This document shows, piece after piece, positions 55,140 to 64,000 of a stretch of 64,000 nucleotides of DNA. The stretch comes from Cordilura impudica (lineage: Eukaryota > Arthropoda > Insecta > Diptera > Scathophagidae). The number at the start of each line of letters is the position of its first letter. Within the stretch, counting starts at the first letter, position 1. Where the stretch lies: the NCBI GenBank assembly GCA_963682025.1, contig OY821518.1:122528300-122592299 (forward strand), in the 5' to 3' direction. Below the pieces are notes generated by a model. That model was not told the origin of the DNA. It worked only from the letters and a program-made list of their open reading frames with translations, and made no database searches. The position numbers and the translations under genes were made by a program.

Positions 55140-56660
55140 GGATGAATTTGTGTTTAGAGACATTTACGGCGCTTATCATATATAATATCGATTTATCCTT
55201 GCCTTGCAGTTCAAGATTTAAATCATATAGTTTGGATGTGATGTCTGTCAAAAAAGCTAAATCTAACAGGCCGTTTTCATCCTATAATTGCTTATAATCC
55301 TCACCTCTAGAAATTAGAATTACCTTAATCTCATTAATCAAATATCTGAACCGCTGAAGAAAGTTGACCCTTCTTAAAGAATTCAGTATATCCATACCGT
55401 TTACTTTCTTCTACTTGAATTTCAAATTTTTAAAGTTGTGGTCATAATATCTGCCACATTGAGGACTTTGGCGCATGGCGTCTGTTAATAAAAACTGCTT
55501 TTCTATGAGAGGAAACAACATCCGTTTATTCATCTGCTTGTAAATAAATAGCTGAATAATTTTGAAGATCATTTTTAACTGCTCTTTATACCCTATACCA
55601 CTCTGTGGTTTGGGTATAATGACTTTGTGCTGCTGTTTGTAACTACCAAAAATATTATATATTATATCCATCTCTTATTATACCGATCGACCCAGAATCA
55701 CTTTCTGAGTCGATTTAGCGATGTTCGTCAGTCCATCTGTGCGTCCATGTAAACCTTGTAATCAAACTACAGTTCGAAAATATGAATATATTTTAATGGA
55801 ATTTGGTGTATAAACTTTTGTCGGCCGTAGGATGAACGCTGTTGAAATTGGTCCATGTTCAGACATAGTCCCCATACAAATGACCCTTATGAAATCGACT
55901 TAAATTGGCATAAAATCCAAATTATCATCTAGATCTCGGTCAAATTAGGTTTGTGTGTATTTATTACATTCATTTATCAGATGTCGAAAAATAAACTGCA
56001 TCTGGCAGTTCTTTGTCATAGCCCCCATATAAAGCTTCTTTCCGATTTTCACTTAAATATATCAAAAAACAAAAATATTGAACAGATTTTTCTCAAATTT
56101 GGTTTGTATATATTTTTTTTAAATATAAGTGACTTTACCAGATATGGTCAGGATCGGACCATTTTTCGACCTATTCCCCATATAAATACAGCATCCGATA
56201 TGCACTTTTTCATACCTGCAGACAAAGATATTAATAACAATGTAACTAAAATTTGGTTTATGCTTATTTTCTATATCCACTTGGTGGGACGATGTGATAG
56301 GGACTCTAAACCATGGTATAGGGTATCGTATAGTCGGTTTGACCGACTATAATTTTCTTACTTGTTTAAATCTGAGCTTATTTTTTCTACTTTTCGTGTA
56401 ACATTATTTCGCTATAACTGCAATTCATTCATATCAGATAGGGTTTCCGCTTTATTATCAAAACTACTAAGTAACGACTAAAATAGTAGCCTCCAGAAAT
56501 TCATTTTTAAAAATTTCTGAAAGATATGCAATCGTAGCAGCTTTCGATTTTAATGTTTGTTTTGTAAACACCAACGGTTCGCAACTCATTGTTTTGTGAA
56601 TAGTTAATTTCATGTCTATTACGCACTGTTCTAAGGTGTCTTTCAACATTCCCTTTCTTT
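55140..56660 (-). pseudogene. hAT (ZBED5-like) transposase relic split by a mini-me
   Basis: The minus strand reads SCEPLVFTKQTLKSKAATIA (about 56585) and, after stops, DMNELQL, a stop and RNNVTRKVEKISSDLN (about 56370-56440). Mini-me copy H follows, and the reading resumes with AVKNDLQNYSAIYLQADE, a stop and TDVV (55580-55520), which is the first catalytic region. Further on come KKGQLSSAVQIF and LLDLAFLTDITSKLYDLNLE with LQGKDKSI (about 55280-55190). The order fits one gene. The C-terminal half is missing here. Fragments of that half are found at 45233, 47599 and 63355, but they cannot be assigned to this copy. Confidence 0.75.
55587..56364 (+). mobile_element. mini-me / DINE-1-like repeat, copy H
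   Basis: It begins TTATACCCTATACCACTCTG and ends GGTATAGGGTATCG, a palindrome with altered centre (GTCGGTTTGACCGAC) and AATTTTCTTACTTG. The flanks are T-rich on both sides (CTCT at the left, TTTAAAT at the right). The usual GTCC microsatellite is reduced to GTTCGTCAGTCC. It lies inside the hAT relic. Confidence 0.85.
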
Positions 56661-57565
56661 GGTAAACTTCTTAATTAAGCAATAACGCATTATAAAGAAA
56701 TAATCGTTTACCCATTCATTATATGATATGTTTCAGCTTTTTTTGTACTCACTATTTCACTTCTCTCTGAAAATATTGCACTTTTAATTTACAATAAAAT
56801 TTTTAAAATTTAGATTTAGTTATTTTACGAGAAAACTTCACAGAAGCTAACATGAAAAACAAATATAACTGCTGTGTTTAATTACAAAACTTTCAAACAA
56901 GAAACAATAACCTTTACTTCATAGAAGATATGTTTCTGAATAACAAAAATTAATTGCTGCCTTGTATTCGTAGAACTCATTTAAAATATGAAATATTTTC
57001 CTGGTTGAATTTATTTGTATTAATTTTTTCTTGAATTTTTGCTAACATACAAAGCGTGTTTTAAGTAGTTTGTTTAATTTAAAAAATTCAAAATAGACAC
57101 GAATTATTTTTATAATCAGACGGTATAATAATTAGGTTTTATATAGAACGGTCGATCGCGATATGCTCACCTCTTTTGAACTGGTATATTTTAGAACAAT
57201 TTTTAGAAGACCTTCTTGGACACAATTTTGCATCTGAAATCATACCAAAATCATCAAACTTCGTATGATTTCCTTCAAAGCTGAATATGAATCTTAACAT
57301 TTTGCTCTTAGAATTTTTAACACAGGACGTGACTGTTGTTGATTCATATACTTGGCCATTTAATTAAAAGGAATTAATATTGTATCATTGGTGGTTCCCA
57401 TAATTAAGGTCTGAATAAATATATCGCAGGAGCATCGCTATAATGTGCTAATGGATTTTAATATAAAATAGCATTTTGAAGCTTTTTCTAAAGAAAAGGA
57501 AAATCTACAGAAAATCATACTTGCAAGAGGTTTTAAAAAATTCTGTATATAGTAAACAAAATATA
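56661..57565. other. AT-rich stretch, nothing recognised
   Basis: No coding motif or repeat family is visible. Confidence 0.4.
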
Positions 57566-58440
57566 TATACACTCAAACTTCATTTTATGCGAATTTTTTT
57601 TATGCGAATTCGAATTTATGCGGTTTTTAATTTAAAGCAGTTGGCAACACTGATGCACGTCTTGGCCGAAAAAAAAAACAATTCTCTAAATTGTTTACAC
57701 ATGTAATGTTACACGTTGTCTCGACTAGCTAAAATTCATGGCAATGTTCATGTTCAAGTCAGAGAAACAAAATGAGACAAAACGCGAACTGGGTAAATTA
57801 TGTTTAGACATTTCATTTCCAAAATGTCTTTGAACAAAAATGTGTTCTTGTATTCAGAGCTTTAAAAGAGTTAAAAAACTAAAAATACAAATCGAGGGAA
57901 AAAAAAATGAAAGAAGAAGCACGAGATTTTGGGTGAATCCTTTTTTAGAATGAAATTCATAATTTCGCTTTTAGTTAATTTAAGTTGCGCCATTTTAATA
58001 TACTTAAACGTCAAAATTGAATGAAACTTCAAATTAATGGCTAAGTTTTTGTCAGACTTTCTGTCATGGCAAAAAGTTAGATTTTTTATTCATGACATGA
58101 ACATTAGTGGTCTCCACTAGCCATTGATTTGAACATGGCCATGAATTATGGCTAGTCGAGACACCATGTTATGCATTGCTAGTTTCTACGTTGTAGTGAA
58201 ATATATACATACATACATACAGTATTTAAAATATAAAATGGACAAAAATAAATGAAACAATTTTTTTTTTTGTTGACTTTTTATGCGATTTTTTTGAATT
58301 TTAATGTTTTGATTTGAATTTATGCGAATTTTTTATATTCAAGAACGAATCATTCGTTTTTATATGGAACAAGTGTATCATTTTATGCGAATTCGATTTA
58401 TGCGGATTTTTGCGATAAGTTCGTTCCGCATAAATATATA
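57566..58440. repeat. TATGCG-rich element flanking the Harbinger MITE
   Basis: CATTTTATGCGAATT followed by TTATGCGG occurs at about 57581-57625 and again at 58380-58405 in direct orientation. Further TTTATGCG copies lie near 58281 and 58319, and TTCCGCATAAA stands at the right edge. Motifs of this kind are common at the ends of pogo/Tigger-like elements, but no transposase is visible, so the identity is open. MITE copy 2 sits in the middle. Confidence 0.45.
57712..58168. mobile_element. PIF/Harbinger-type MITE, copy 2
   Basis: The ends CACGTTGTCTCGACTAGC and (reverse complement of the right end) CATGGTGTCTCGACTAGCC match copy 1 at 51982-52428 in inverted orientation, as does the whole interior (for instance CACGAGATTTTGGGTGAATC and AAGTTGCGCCATTTTAATAT). 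TTA flanks both sides (57709-57711, 58169-58171). It is 457 bases long. Confidence 0.83.
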
Positions 58441-58537
58441 TATATATATATATCTACATATTGTACCAGCGCATAAAATTCTTTATCTTTATTACATATC
58501 GATGCGATTCGCTACACCCACCAAAAAGAAATAAAAA

Positions 58538-59327
58538 CAAGCAAGAAAATTATAGTCGGTCTAGACCGACTATACGATACCCTATACCATGCGTTTAGAG
58601 ACCCTATCTCTTAGGCCCAACTAACTGGATATAGAAAATAAGCAAAAACCAAATTTGAGTGGGATTTTTATTAATTTTTTTGGCTGCAGATATGAAAAAG
58701 TTCATATCGGATGATATATCTATATAGGGACTTGGTCCAAAAATGGACCGATCCTGATCATGTTTGGTAAAGTCTCTTGTATTTTGCAAAAATATATACA
58801 AACAAAATTTGAGAAGAATCAGTGCAATATTTTTGTTTTTTAATAGATTTAAGTGAAGATCGGGAAGCAGCTCTATATGGGGTCAAAGGGATCATTTTTG
58901 AACTACTCATTAGTGGATGTAATGAACGCATACAAACCCAATTTGAGTAAGATCTATATGACAATTTGGATCTTATGGCAATTTATGTCGATTTCATATG
59001 GGTAATTTGTATGGGGCTAGGTCTGAACATGGACCGATTCTCACCAATTTCAATAGCGTTCATCCCATGGCCGATAAAAGCTTATATACCTAATTTCATC
59101 AAAATATGTTCATATTTGCGACCTGCAGTTTGATTACAGGCTTTACATGGACACACAGACGGACGGACGGACGGACGGACGGACGGACGGACATTGTTAA
59201 ATCAACTCAGAAAGTGATTCTGATTCGATCGGTATAATTAAAGATGGGTCTAGGTCAAATATTTTTGGTTGTTACAAACAGCAGCACAAAGTCATTATAC
59301 CCAAACCACATAGTGGTATAGGGTATA
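58538..59327 (-). mobile_element. mini-me / DINE-1-like repeat, copy I
   Basis: Full length with a perfect palindrome at the left and the GGTATAGGGTATAA end at 59327. A clean GGAC array of at least seven units lies at about 59158-59192. Shared small deletions (GGGGTCAAAGGGATCATTTT) make copy J its closest relative. Confidence 0.88.
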
Positions 59328-59370
59328 AAAAGTGGGAGTACCTTTTTTTTAGAAAACTATTTTATTTATG

Positions 59371-60186
59371 TTTGGCGATTTGATTTTGTCGATTTTTGTT
59401 TTTGCGATTTTAGATATTGGCTATCTTTGAATTTTGTGATTTTTGAATTTGGGTTTCTTAATTAGGCGATTTTTGTTATTCGTGATCTTCGTTTTTTGGT
59501 GATTTTTGATTTTGGCGTGTTTTGTTTTTTGCGATTTTTATTTATTCGCGATTTTCGGTTTTAGCAATTTTTGATGTTGGCGATTTATGTTTTTTGCTAT
59601 TTTCGGTTTCAGCGATTTTTGGCTTTAGCGATTATTGTTTCTTTTTTTTGTTATTTTTTATTTTGGCGACTTTTATTTTATGTGATTTTTGATTTTGGCG
59701 ATATTTGATTTTTTGCGATTTTTGTTTTGGCGATTTTTGTTATTCGTGATTTTCGGTTTTGGTGATTTTTGATTTTGGCGTATTTTGTTTTTTTTTGCAA
59801 TTTTTATATATTCGCGATTTTCGGTTTTAGCAATTTTTGATTTAGGTTATTTTTTATTTTGGCGATTTACGTTTTTCACGATTTTCGGTTTTAGCGATTT
59901 TTGGATTTAGCGATTATTGTTTCTTTTTATTGTTATTGTTCCGATTTTTGATTTTGGCGATATTTGATTTTTTGTGAATTTTGTTTTGGCGATTTTTAGC
60001 TTTAGCAATTTTTTTTTCAATTTTTGTTTTTGGTAATTTTTGATTTTGATATTTGTTGGCGATTTTTGTTATTCGTGATTTTCCTTTTTTGCGATTTTGT
60101 TATTTACGATTTTTTTGGTGATTTTCATTTTTGCGGTTTTTGATTTGGTGATTTTTCATTTTGGCGATTTTTGCTATTCGGCGATT
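59371..60186 (+). repeat. Minisatellite GCGATTTTTGATTTTGG, about 0.8 kb
   Basis: Dozens of irregular units of 14-20 bases built on GCGATTTTTG, TTTTGGCGAT and TTTTCGGTTTTAGC follow one another. Higher-order blocks repeat: TTATTCGTGATTTTCGGTTT and TTAGCGATTATTGTTTC each occur more than once. It is low complexity and non-coding. The same array in reverse occurs at 2689-2835. Confidence 0.8.
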
Positions 60187-60620
60187 CCGCCAATACTTTT
60201 AAATACTACTCACATTGATAATTTATATACTTGTCAAAAGTTTCAAGACTGGCGCTTTTGTAGAACTTCATATTTTTTGTATAGGAGGTGCCACGCCCAC
60301 TAATCCCATCCAATTTTTTATTGAAGTACTCACGTTAATATCTGATGGACTCGTGCAAAGTGTGCTTTTGTAGTAAACCAGTTATATGATATATATTTAC
60401 TTTGCATGTGCGGTGCTAAGTCAACAGCTCCCATTTTTTGTGCAACTACTGACAACAATAACTTATGAACTCACTCAAAGTTCCAAGGCTTTTGAAACTA
60501 CAGAACTCTAGATATATGACATTAAATATTTAGTTTGTATGAGGGACGCCACGCCCATTGGTCCGATTTCGCCCATTTCTAAATATTAACTTCAATATGC
60601 CAGTGTGCGTTTCAAATTAA
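60187..60620 (+). repeat. About 127-base tandem unit, three diverged copies
   Basis: Units start near 60279 (TATAGGAGGTGCCACGCCC), 60405 (CATGTGCGGTGCTAAGTC) and 60536 (TTGTATGAGGGACGCCACGC). Each is preceded by TTT(G/C)(T/A)AAA..TTC-like and TATATGA-type segments. The same unit, inverted, occurs at 2395-2660 next to the same minisatellite. Confidence 0.6.
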
Positions 60621-60866
60621 GGAGAAGGATCTCTGGAAATAAAAAAAAACAAGTTTTTTTTGATTTATGCGGGTTGAAGTTCATGCTATAAAATGTAAAT
60701 CGTTTCAATCGACTAAACAAAGCAAAAATATATTATTTTCATTATAATTAAAAACGCAAGAGAACAATTCACGTAAGAAAAAGAAATTAAAACTGTTTTA
60801 AAAATAAAATTGAGAAATGTTTGCAGAATAAATATAAAACAACCAATAAAAACCAAGTTTTTATTA

Positions 60867-61000
60867 TACTCCCTTTATTTGTAAATTAATCAAGATTCGA
60901 GTCTACCTACAAAGTTTCAGCTCGATTAGGTCATGAAGAAAGGGTTAAAAATCTATGAAAATTTTTGTCGAAGACACTACGGATTAATATAAAGGGAGTA
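60867..61000. mobile_element. Small inverted-repeat element TACTCCCTTTAT
   Basis: A perfect 12-base inverted repeat, TACTCCCTTTAT and ATAAAGGGAGTA, bounds 134 bases. A similar right edge (AAGGGAGTAAATAAATGATT) occurs at 4312-4331 just outside the piggyBac-like MITE. It may be a very short MITE. The rest of 60621-61228 holds nothing I recognise. Confidence 0.45.
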
Positions 61001-61228
61001 AAAAAATGATTTTTCAAAATCATATAACTTTAATACTTTAATATTCCCATCTCGTCAGATTTTGGAAAAAACGACTATTAATACTCAGAAATAATCAGCA
61101 ACAATTTTTGTGATCTTTAACCTAATTTTCTCAACAACATGACGTTACGAAAATATTCGGAAAACAGATGTTCCCTAGAATACAGTTAGAAAATGAAGTG
61201 AAAAAGTATAATTTATAATAAAGTATAA

Positions 61229-61500
61229 CTAGCAGATTTCAGAGCTCGAAATTCGAGTGCAATTTCTAGGTAGCTTTATTTTTCAACTTAGCCAGTTCAC
61301 AAACCAACACTTTTATGGTATATTATTATTGTGCATGAAGATAACAAACTCATTAGCAAACAGATTTAAAAATTTAATAAATCTGCAAAACGGCTAAAAT
61401 GAAATACCTTTCAAATAATACACGCTTGGTCAAAATCTGAATAAAACGGTAGTACAATACATCGGTCACAAGAAATCGCCAAACCTATTAATATTATAGA
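61229..61500 (-). mobile_element. Non-autonomous Helitron-like element, copy H8 (internally deleted)
   Basis: On the minus strand it starts TCTATAATATTAATAGG and ends CTCGAATTTCGAG, CTCTGAAATCTG and CTAG, flanked by A and T. It is 272 bases long. The internal TATGTATGTGTTAGTAGC block found in the other copies is deleted. Confidence 0.82.
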
Positions 61501-61599
61501 TGTAGAGAAAAAATTAAGAATAAAATCGACTAAAAAACACCCTTTCGTTCTTCTCTCGCGCTCAGGTAGTTTGGAGGGGTGACCAGAACGATGTTTAAT

Positions 61600-62050
61600 T
61601 AGTGGATTTTTAGTTTTGAATGGCGTACTGTATTGGGGAATGGTTCTTGTTATTTTTGTGCTATTTCACGAAAGGATTTACCATCATTTCTAACCATTAT
61701 GATAATTTTTCGCACATCAGCATCAATTTCTTTCATTTTCAGACTCATGTCAAAATATGGTTTTTAAAAGAAATATAATTAAATCTTTAGACCTGGGCGT
61801 CGTTGCGTAGTTAGTGGGATTCCCATAATTGTAAATGGAGGAATACTCTCCATACCGTGTTTTTTGCGTTGTAGGTAAAAAATTTAAGTTACTTGAAACG
61901 TTCCGCAAGTTTTTTGAGAAACAATTAAAATTCCAAAAATGTGGCTGGTAAAAAGTTTGTTATTCAAAATGTTTTATTAAAGCTCTTATTAATATTTAAG
62001 ATTTTCATCATAAAGTCTGAGGATACTATTCGATGTAAGTGTACAATATT
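61600..62050 (-). pseudogene. Tc1-like transposase, N-terminal relic with 5' arm
   Basis: The minus strand from about 61746 reads MSLKMKEIDADVRKIIIMVR then NDGKSFREIAQK, the first helix-turn-helix of a Tc1-like transposase. The frame soon breaks. The arm at 61860-62050 (GTTATTCAAAATGTTTTATT, AAAGCTCTTATTAATATTTA) matches that of the relic at 32790-33600. The catalytic region is not present. Confidence 0.6.
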
Positions 62051-62096
62051 TATAACTCCTCCAAGAAAGTTGTAATTTTAAAAATATAAAACAAAA

Positions 62097-62872
62097 CAAG
62101 TAAGAAATTTATTTATACCATGCGTTTAGAAACCCTATCTCTTAGGCCCAACTAACTATACATAGAAAATAAGCAAAACCCAAATTTGAGTGGGATTTTT
62201 ATTAATTTTTTTGGCTGCAGATATGAAAAAGTTCATATCGGATGCTATATCTATATAGGGACAGGGTCCAAAAATGGACCGATCCTGATCATGTTTGGTA
62301 AAGTCTCTTGTATTTCGCAAAAATATATACAAACAAAATTTGAGAAGAATCAGTGCAATATTTTTGTTTTTTAATAGATTTAAGTGAAGATCGGGAAGCA
62401 GCTCTATATGAGGTCAAAGGGATCATTTTTGGACTACTCATTAATGGATGCAATGAACGCATACAAACCCAATTTGAGTAAGATCTATATAAAAATTTGG
62501 ATCTTATGGTAATTTATGTCGATTTCATATGGGTAATTTGTATGGGGGCTAAGTCTGAATATGGACCGATTCTCACCATTTTTAACAGCTTTCATCCCAT
62601 GGCGGATGAAAGCTTATATACCAAATTTCATCAAAATTTATTCATATTTCCGACCTGCAGTTTGATTACAAGGTTTACATGGACACACAGACGGACGGAC
62701 GGACGGACGGACGGACGGACGGACGGACGGATGGACATTGTTAAATCAACTCAGAAAGTGATTCTGATTCGATCGGTATAATTAAAGATGGGTCTAGGTC
62801 AAATATTTTTGGTTGTTACAAACAGCAGCACAAAGTCATTATACCCAAACCACATAGTGGTATAGGGTATAA
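62097..62872 (-). mobile_element. mini-me / DINE-1-like repeat, copy J (palindrome deleted)
   Basis: It starts CAAGTAAGAAATTTATTTAT and goes straight to ACCATGCGTTTAGAAACC. The palindrome and one sub-terminal repeat arm (about 30 bases) are missing. The body and the GGTATAGGGTATAA end are intact. It has the longest GGAC array in the window (about 62690-62730). Confidence 0.87.
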
Positions 62873-63078
62873 CAAACAGTTATAAATATAATGTACCACC
62901 TTCTAAATTTTTAATAAGTGCAAATAAGCGAATCGATAGAGTGTATAGTTTAAATGTCACAGAAGAGTTTAAACTTATTATTTGCTTCATTTGCTTGATG
63001 TTCTTCTGCTATTGAAGTGAAAGTAAATCATTTCATAACAACCTCTTTATAATAGTAAAAAAACATAAATAATTTCTG

Positions 63079-63354
63079 CTTAAAATTTGGTTTGTCTATA
63101 TTTTTTCAAAGTATAAGTGACTGTACCAAATATGGTCAGGATCGGTCCATTTTTTTACCTAGTCCCCATATAGATATAGTATCCGATTTGAAGTTTTTCA
63201 TATCTGCGGCGAAAAAAATTAATAAAAATGCCACTCAAATTTGGTTTATGCTTATTTGCTATATCCAATTAGTTGGACCGAAGAGATAGGGTCTCTTAAC
63301 CATGGTATAGGGTATCGTATAGTCGGGCTAGACCAACTATAATTTTCTTACTTG
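63079..63354 (+). mobile_element. mini-me / DINE-1-like repeat, copy K (3' part)
   Basis: It begins inside the body at AAAATTTGGTTTGTCTATAT and runs through GGTATAGGGTATCG and a palindrome with two substitutions (GTCGGGCTAGACCAAC) to TTTTCTTACTTG. A hAT fragment follows directly. Confidence 0.8.
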
Positions 63355-63971
63355 TTTTGTAATGCAATTTCTTACACAGGAATCCAAGTGGTTTTGCGTC
63401 AAGAGGTTTGATTTTGATTATTTTTAATTGAATAAATGCTGATTCAAATAAACAAGTTGATCCAAAATATGCATTCAATTTTTCAGAACATTTCCGCAAG
63501 GACGGAGACGTGTGTTCCCATATATATTTCCAAATACTGTCATCAAATGCTTTTTATTTAATACGAACATCGTTTTGTAGATGAATTATCTTCATTTCCA
63601 GTTTTTAGTAGCTATTTCAAATATCAATAAAAATTTTCTACAGTTTTATCTAATATGATGTCTGTAGTAAATGGATTAGTCAAAAATAAAATCACTTCGA
63701 GTCTGCTGAAGTCCTGAAAAGGTCTATTAAACTCTGTACTAATGGTTTATCAGCTACGTATATATTTGTATCATAATTCGTGGAATCAGAACTATTTAAT
63801 TGTTCCATTTAATTTGGAAAATAAGTAAATTTTTTTTTTTTATATATTTGCCTTTTAACCATACTCCTACAATTAAAAAAAAAAAAACTATAATCCTACC
63901 TTTGTGTAGTTTTCTACTTCTTGTATGTTTTTATATGAAAATAGGTTTATTTTGTAAACAAAAATTCTTTT
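63355..63971 (-). pseudogene. hAT transposase fragment 3
   Basis: The minus strand holds MRKCSEKLNAYFGSTCLFES and AFIQLKIIKIK, preceded by the EFNR..QDFSRLEVILFLTN block. This is the same C-terminal fragment as at 45233 and 47599. Its 3' side is cut by the mini-me palindrome end, with the same join to TTTTGTAATGCAATTTC as fragment 2, and its other side runs into the fold-back repeat. Confidence 0.7.
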
Positions 63972-64000
63972 TAAATGGTGCGTGGTAAAGAAGAAGAAAG
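63972..64000. repeat. Fold-back repeat, copy 3, cut by window end
   Basis: TTTAAATGGTGCGTGGTAAA followed by GAAGAAGAAAG is the first 30 or so bases of the fold-back repeat seen at 46071 and 48218. Confidence 0.6.

Noticed and set aside
59371..60186. CRISPR-like array
   Set aside because: Units are irregular and low-complexity, with no constant repeat and unique spacers, and the genome is eukaryotic.

Overview
The window reads as a piece of a higher-dipteran (fly) genome. It is very AT-rich, has no bacterial gene structure, carries one short fly-like spliceosomal intron (68 bases), and is packed with dipteran transposons. The most abundant repeat has the layout of the mini-me / DINE-1 (Helentron-derived) repeats of flies, which points to a fly and perhaps to a calyptrate. 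That last step is inference; no single-copy host gene is available to place the species.

I find no convincing host gene, rRNA, functional tRNA or CRISPR array, and no LTR retrotransposon. Almost everything recognisable is mobile DNA in various states of decay. From left to right: a piggyBac pseudogene (0.5-2.1 kb); a tandem-repeat block and a piggyBac-type MITE (2.4-4.3 kb); a mini-me copy (5.4-6.2 kb); a 5'-truncated non-LTR retrotransposon (6.5-9.1 kb); Tc1 and DD41D mariner relics (9.2-11.1 kb); a nearly complete hAT element with TIRs and an 8-base target duplication (12.3-15.0 kb); mini-me, Helitron-like and mariner relics (15-21.5 kb); a second piggyBac (22.6-25.1 kb); scattered relics (25-33 kb) including a tRNA-Asp-like SINE inside a Helitron-like element; a three-layer nest of DD41D mariner in DD41D mariner plus mini-me (33.8-36.4 kb); a quieter AT-rich stretch (38.6-42.9 kb); a Helitron-like cluster and MITE (43-44.3 kb); a repeated composite of mini-me, hAT fragment and fold-back repeat (44.6-48.7 kb, again at 63-64 kb); a piggyBac relic next to a complete DD41D mariner with an intact 361-aa transposase (48.9-51.3 kb); an intron-containing DDE-like transposase pseudogene cut by a Harbinger-type MITE (51.6-54.0 kb); a hAT pseudogene cut by a mini-me (55.1-56.7 kb); and a final run of mini-me, Harbinger MITE, minisatellite, Helitron-like and Tc1 pieces.

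The genes do not form a pathway. The only one that looks able to make a full-length product is the DD41D transposase at 50098-51183, whose element is bounded by matching TIRs and TA dinucleotides. The main value of the window is as a layered insertion record: several families have clear termini and target duplications, and the order of several insertions can be read directly. All family assignments were made by eye from protein motifs and terminal sequences, without database searches.
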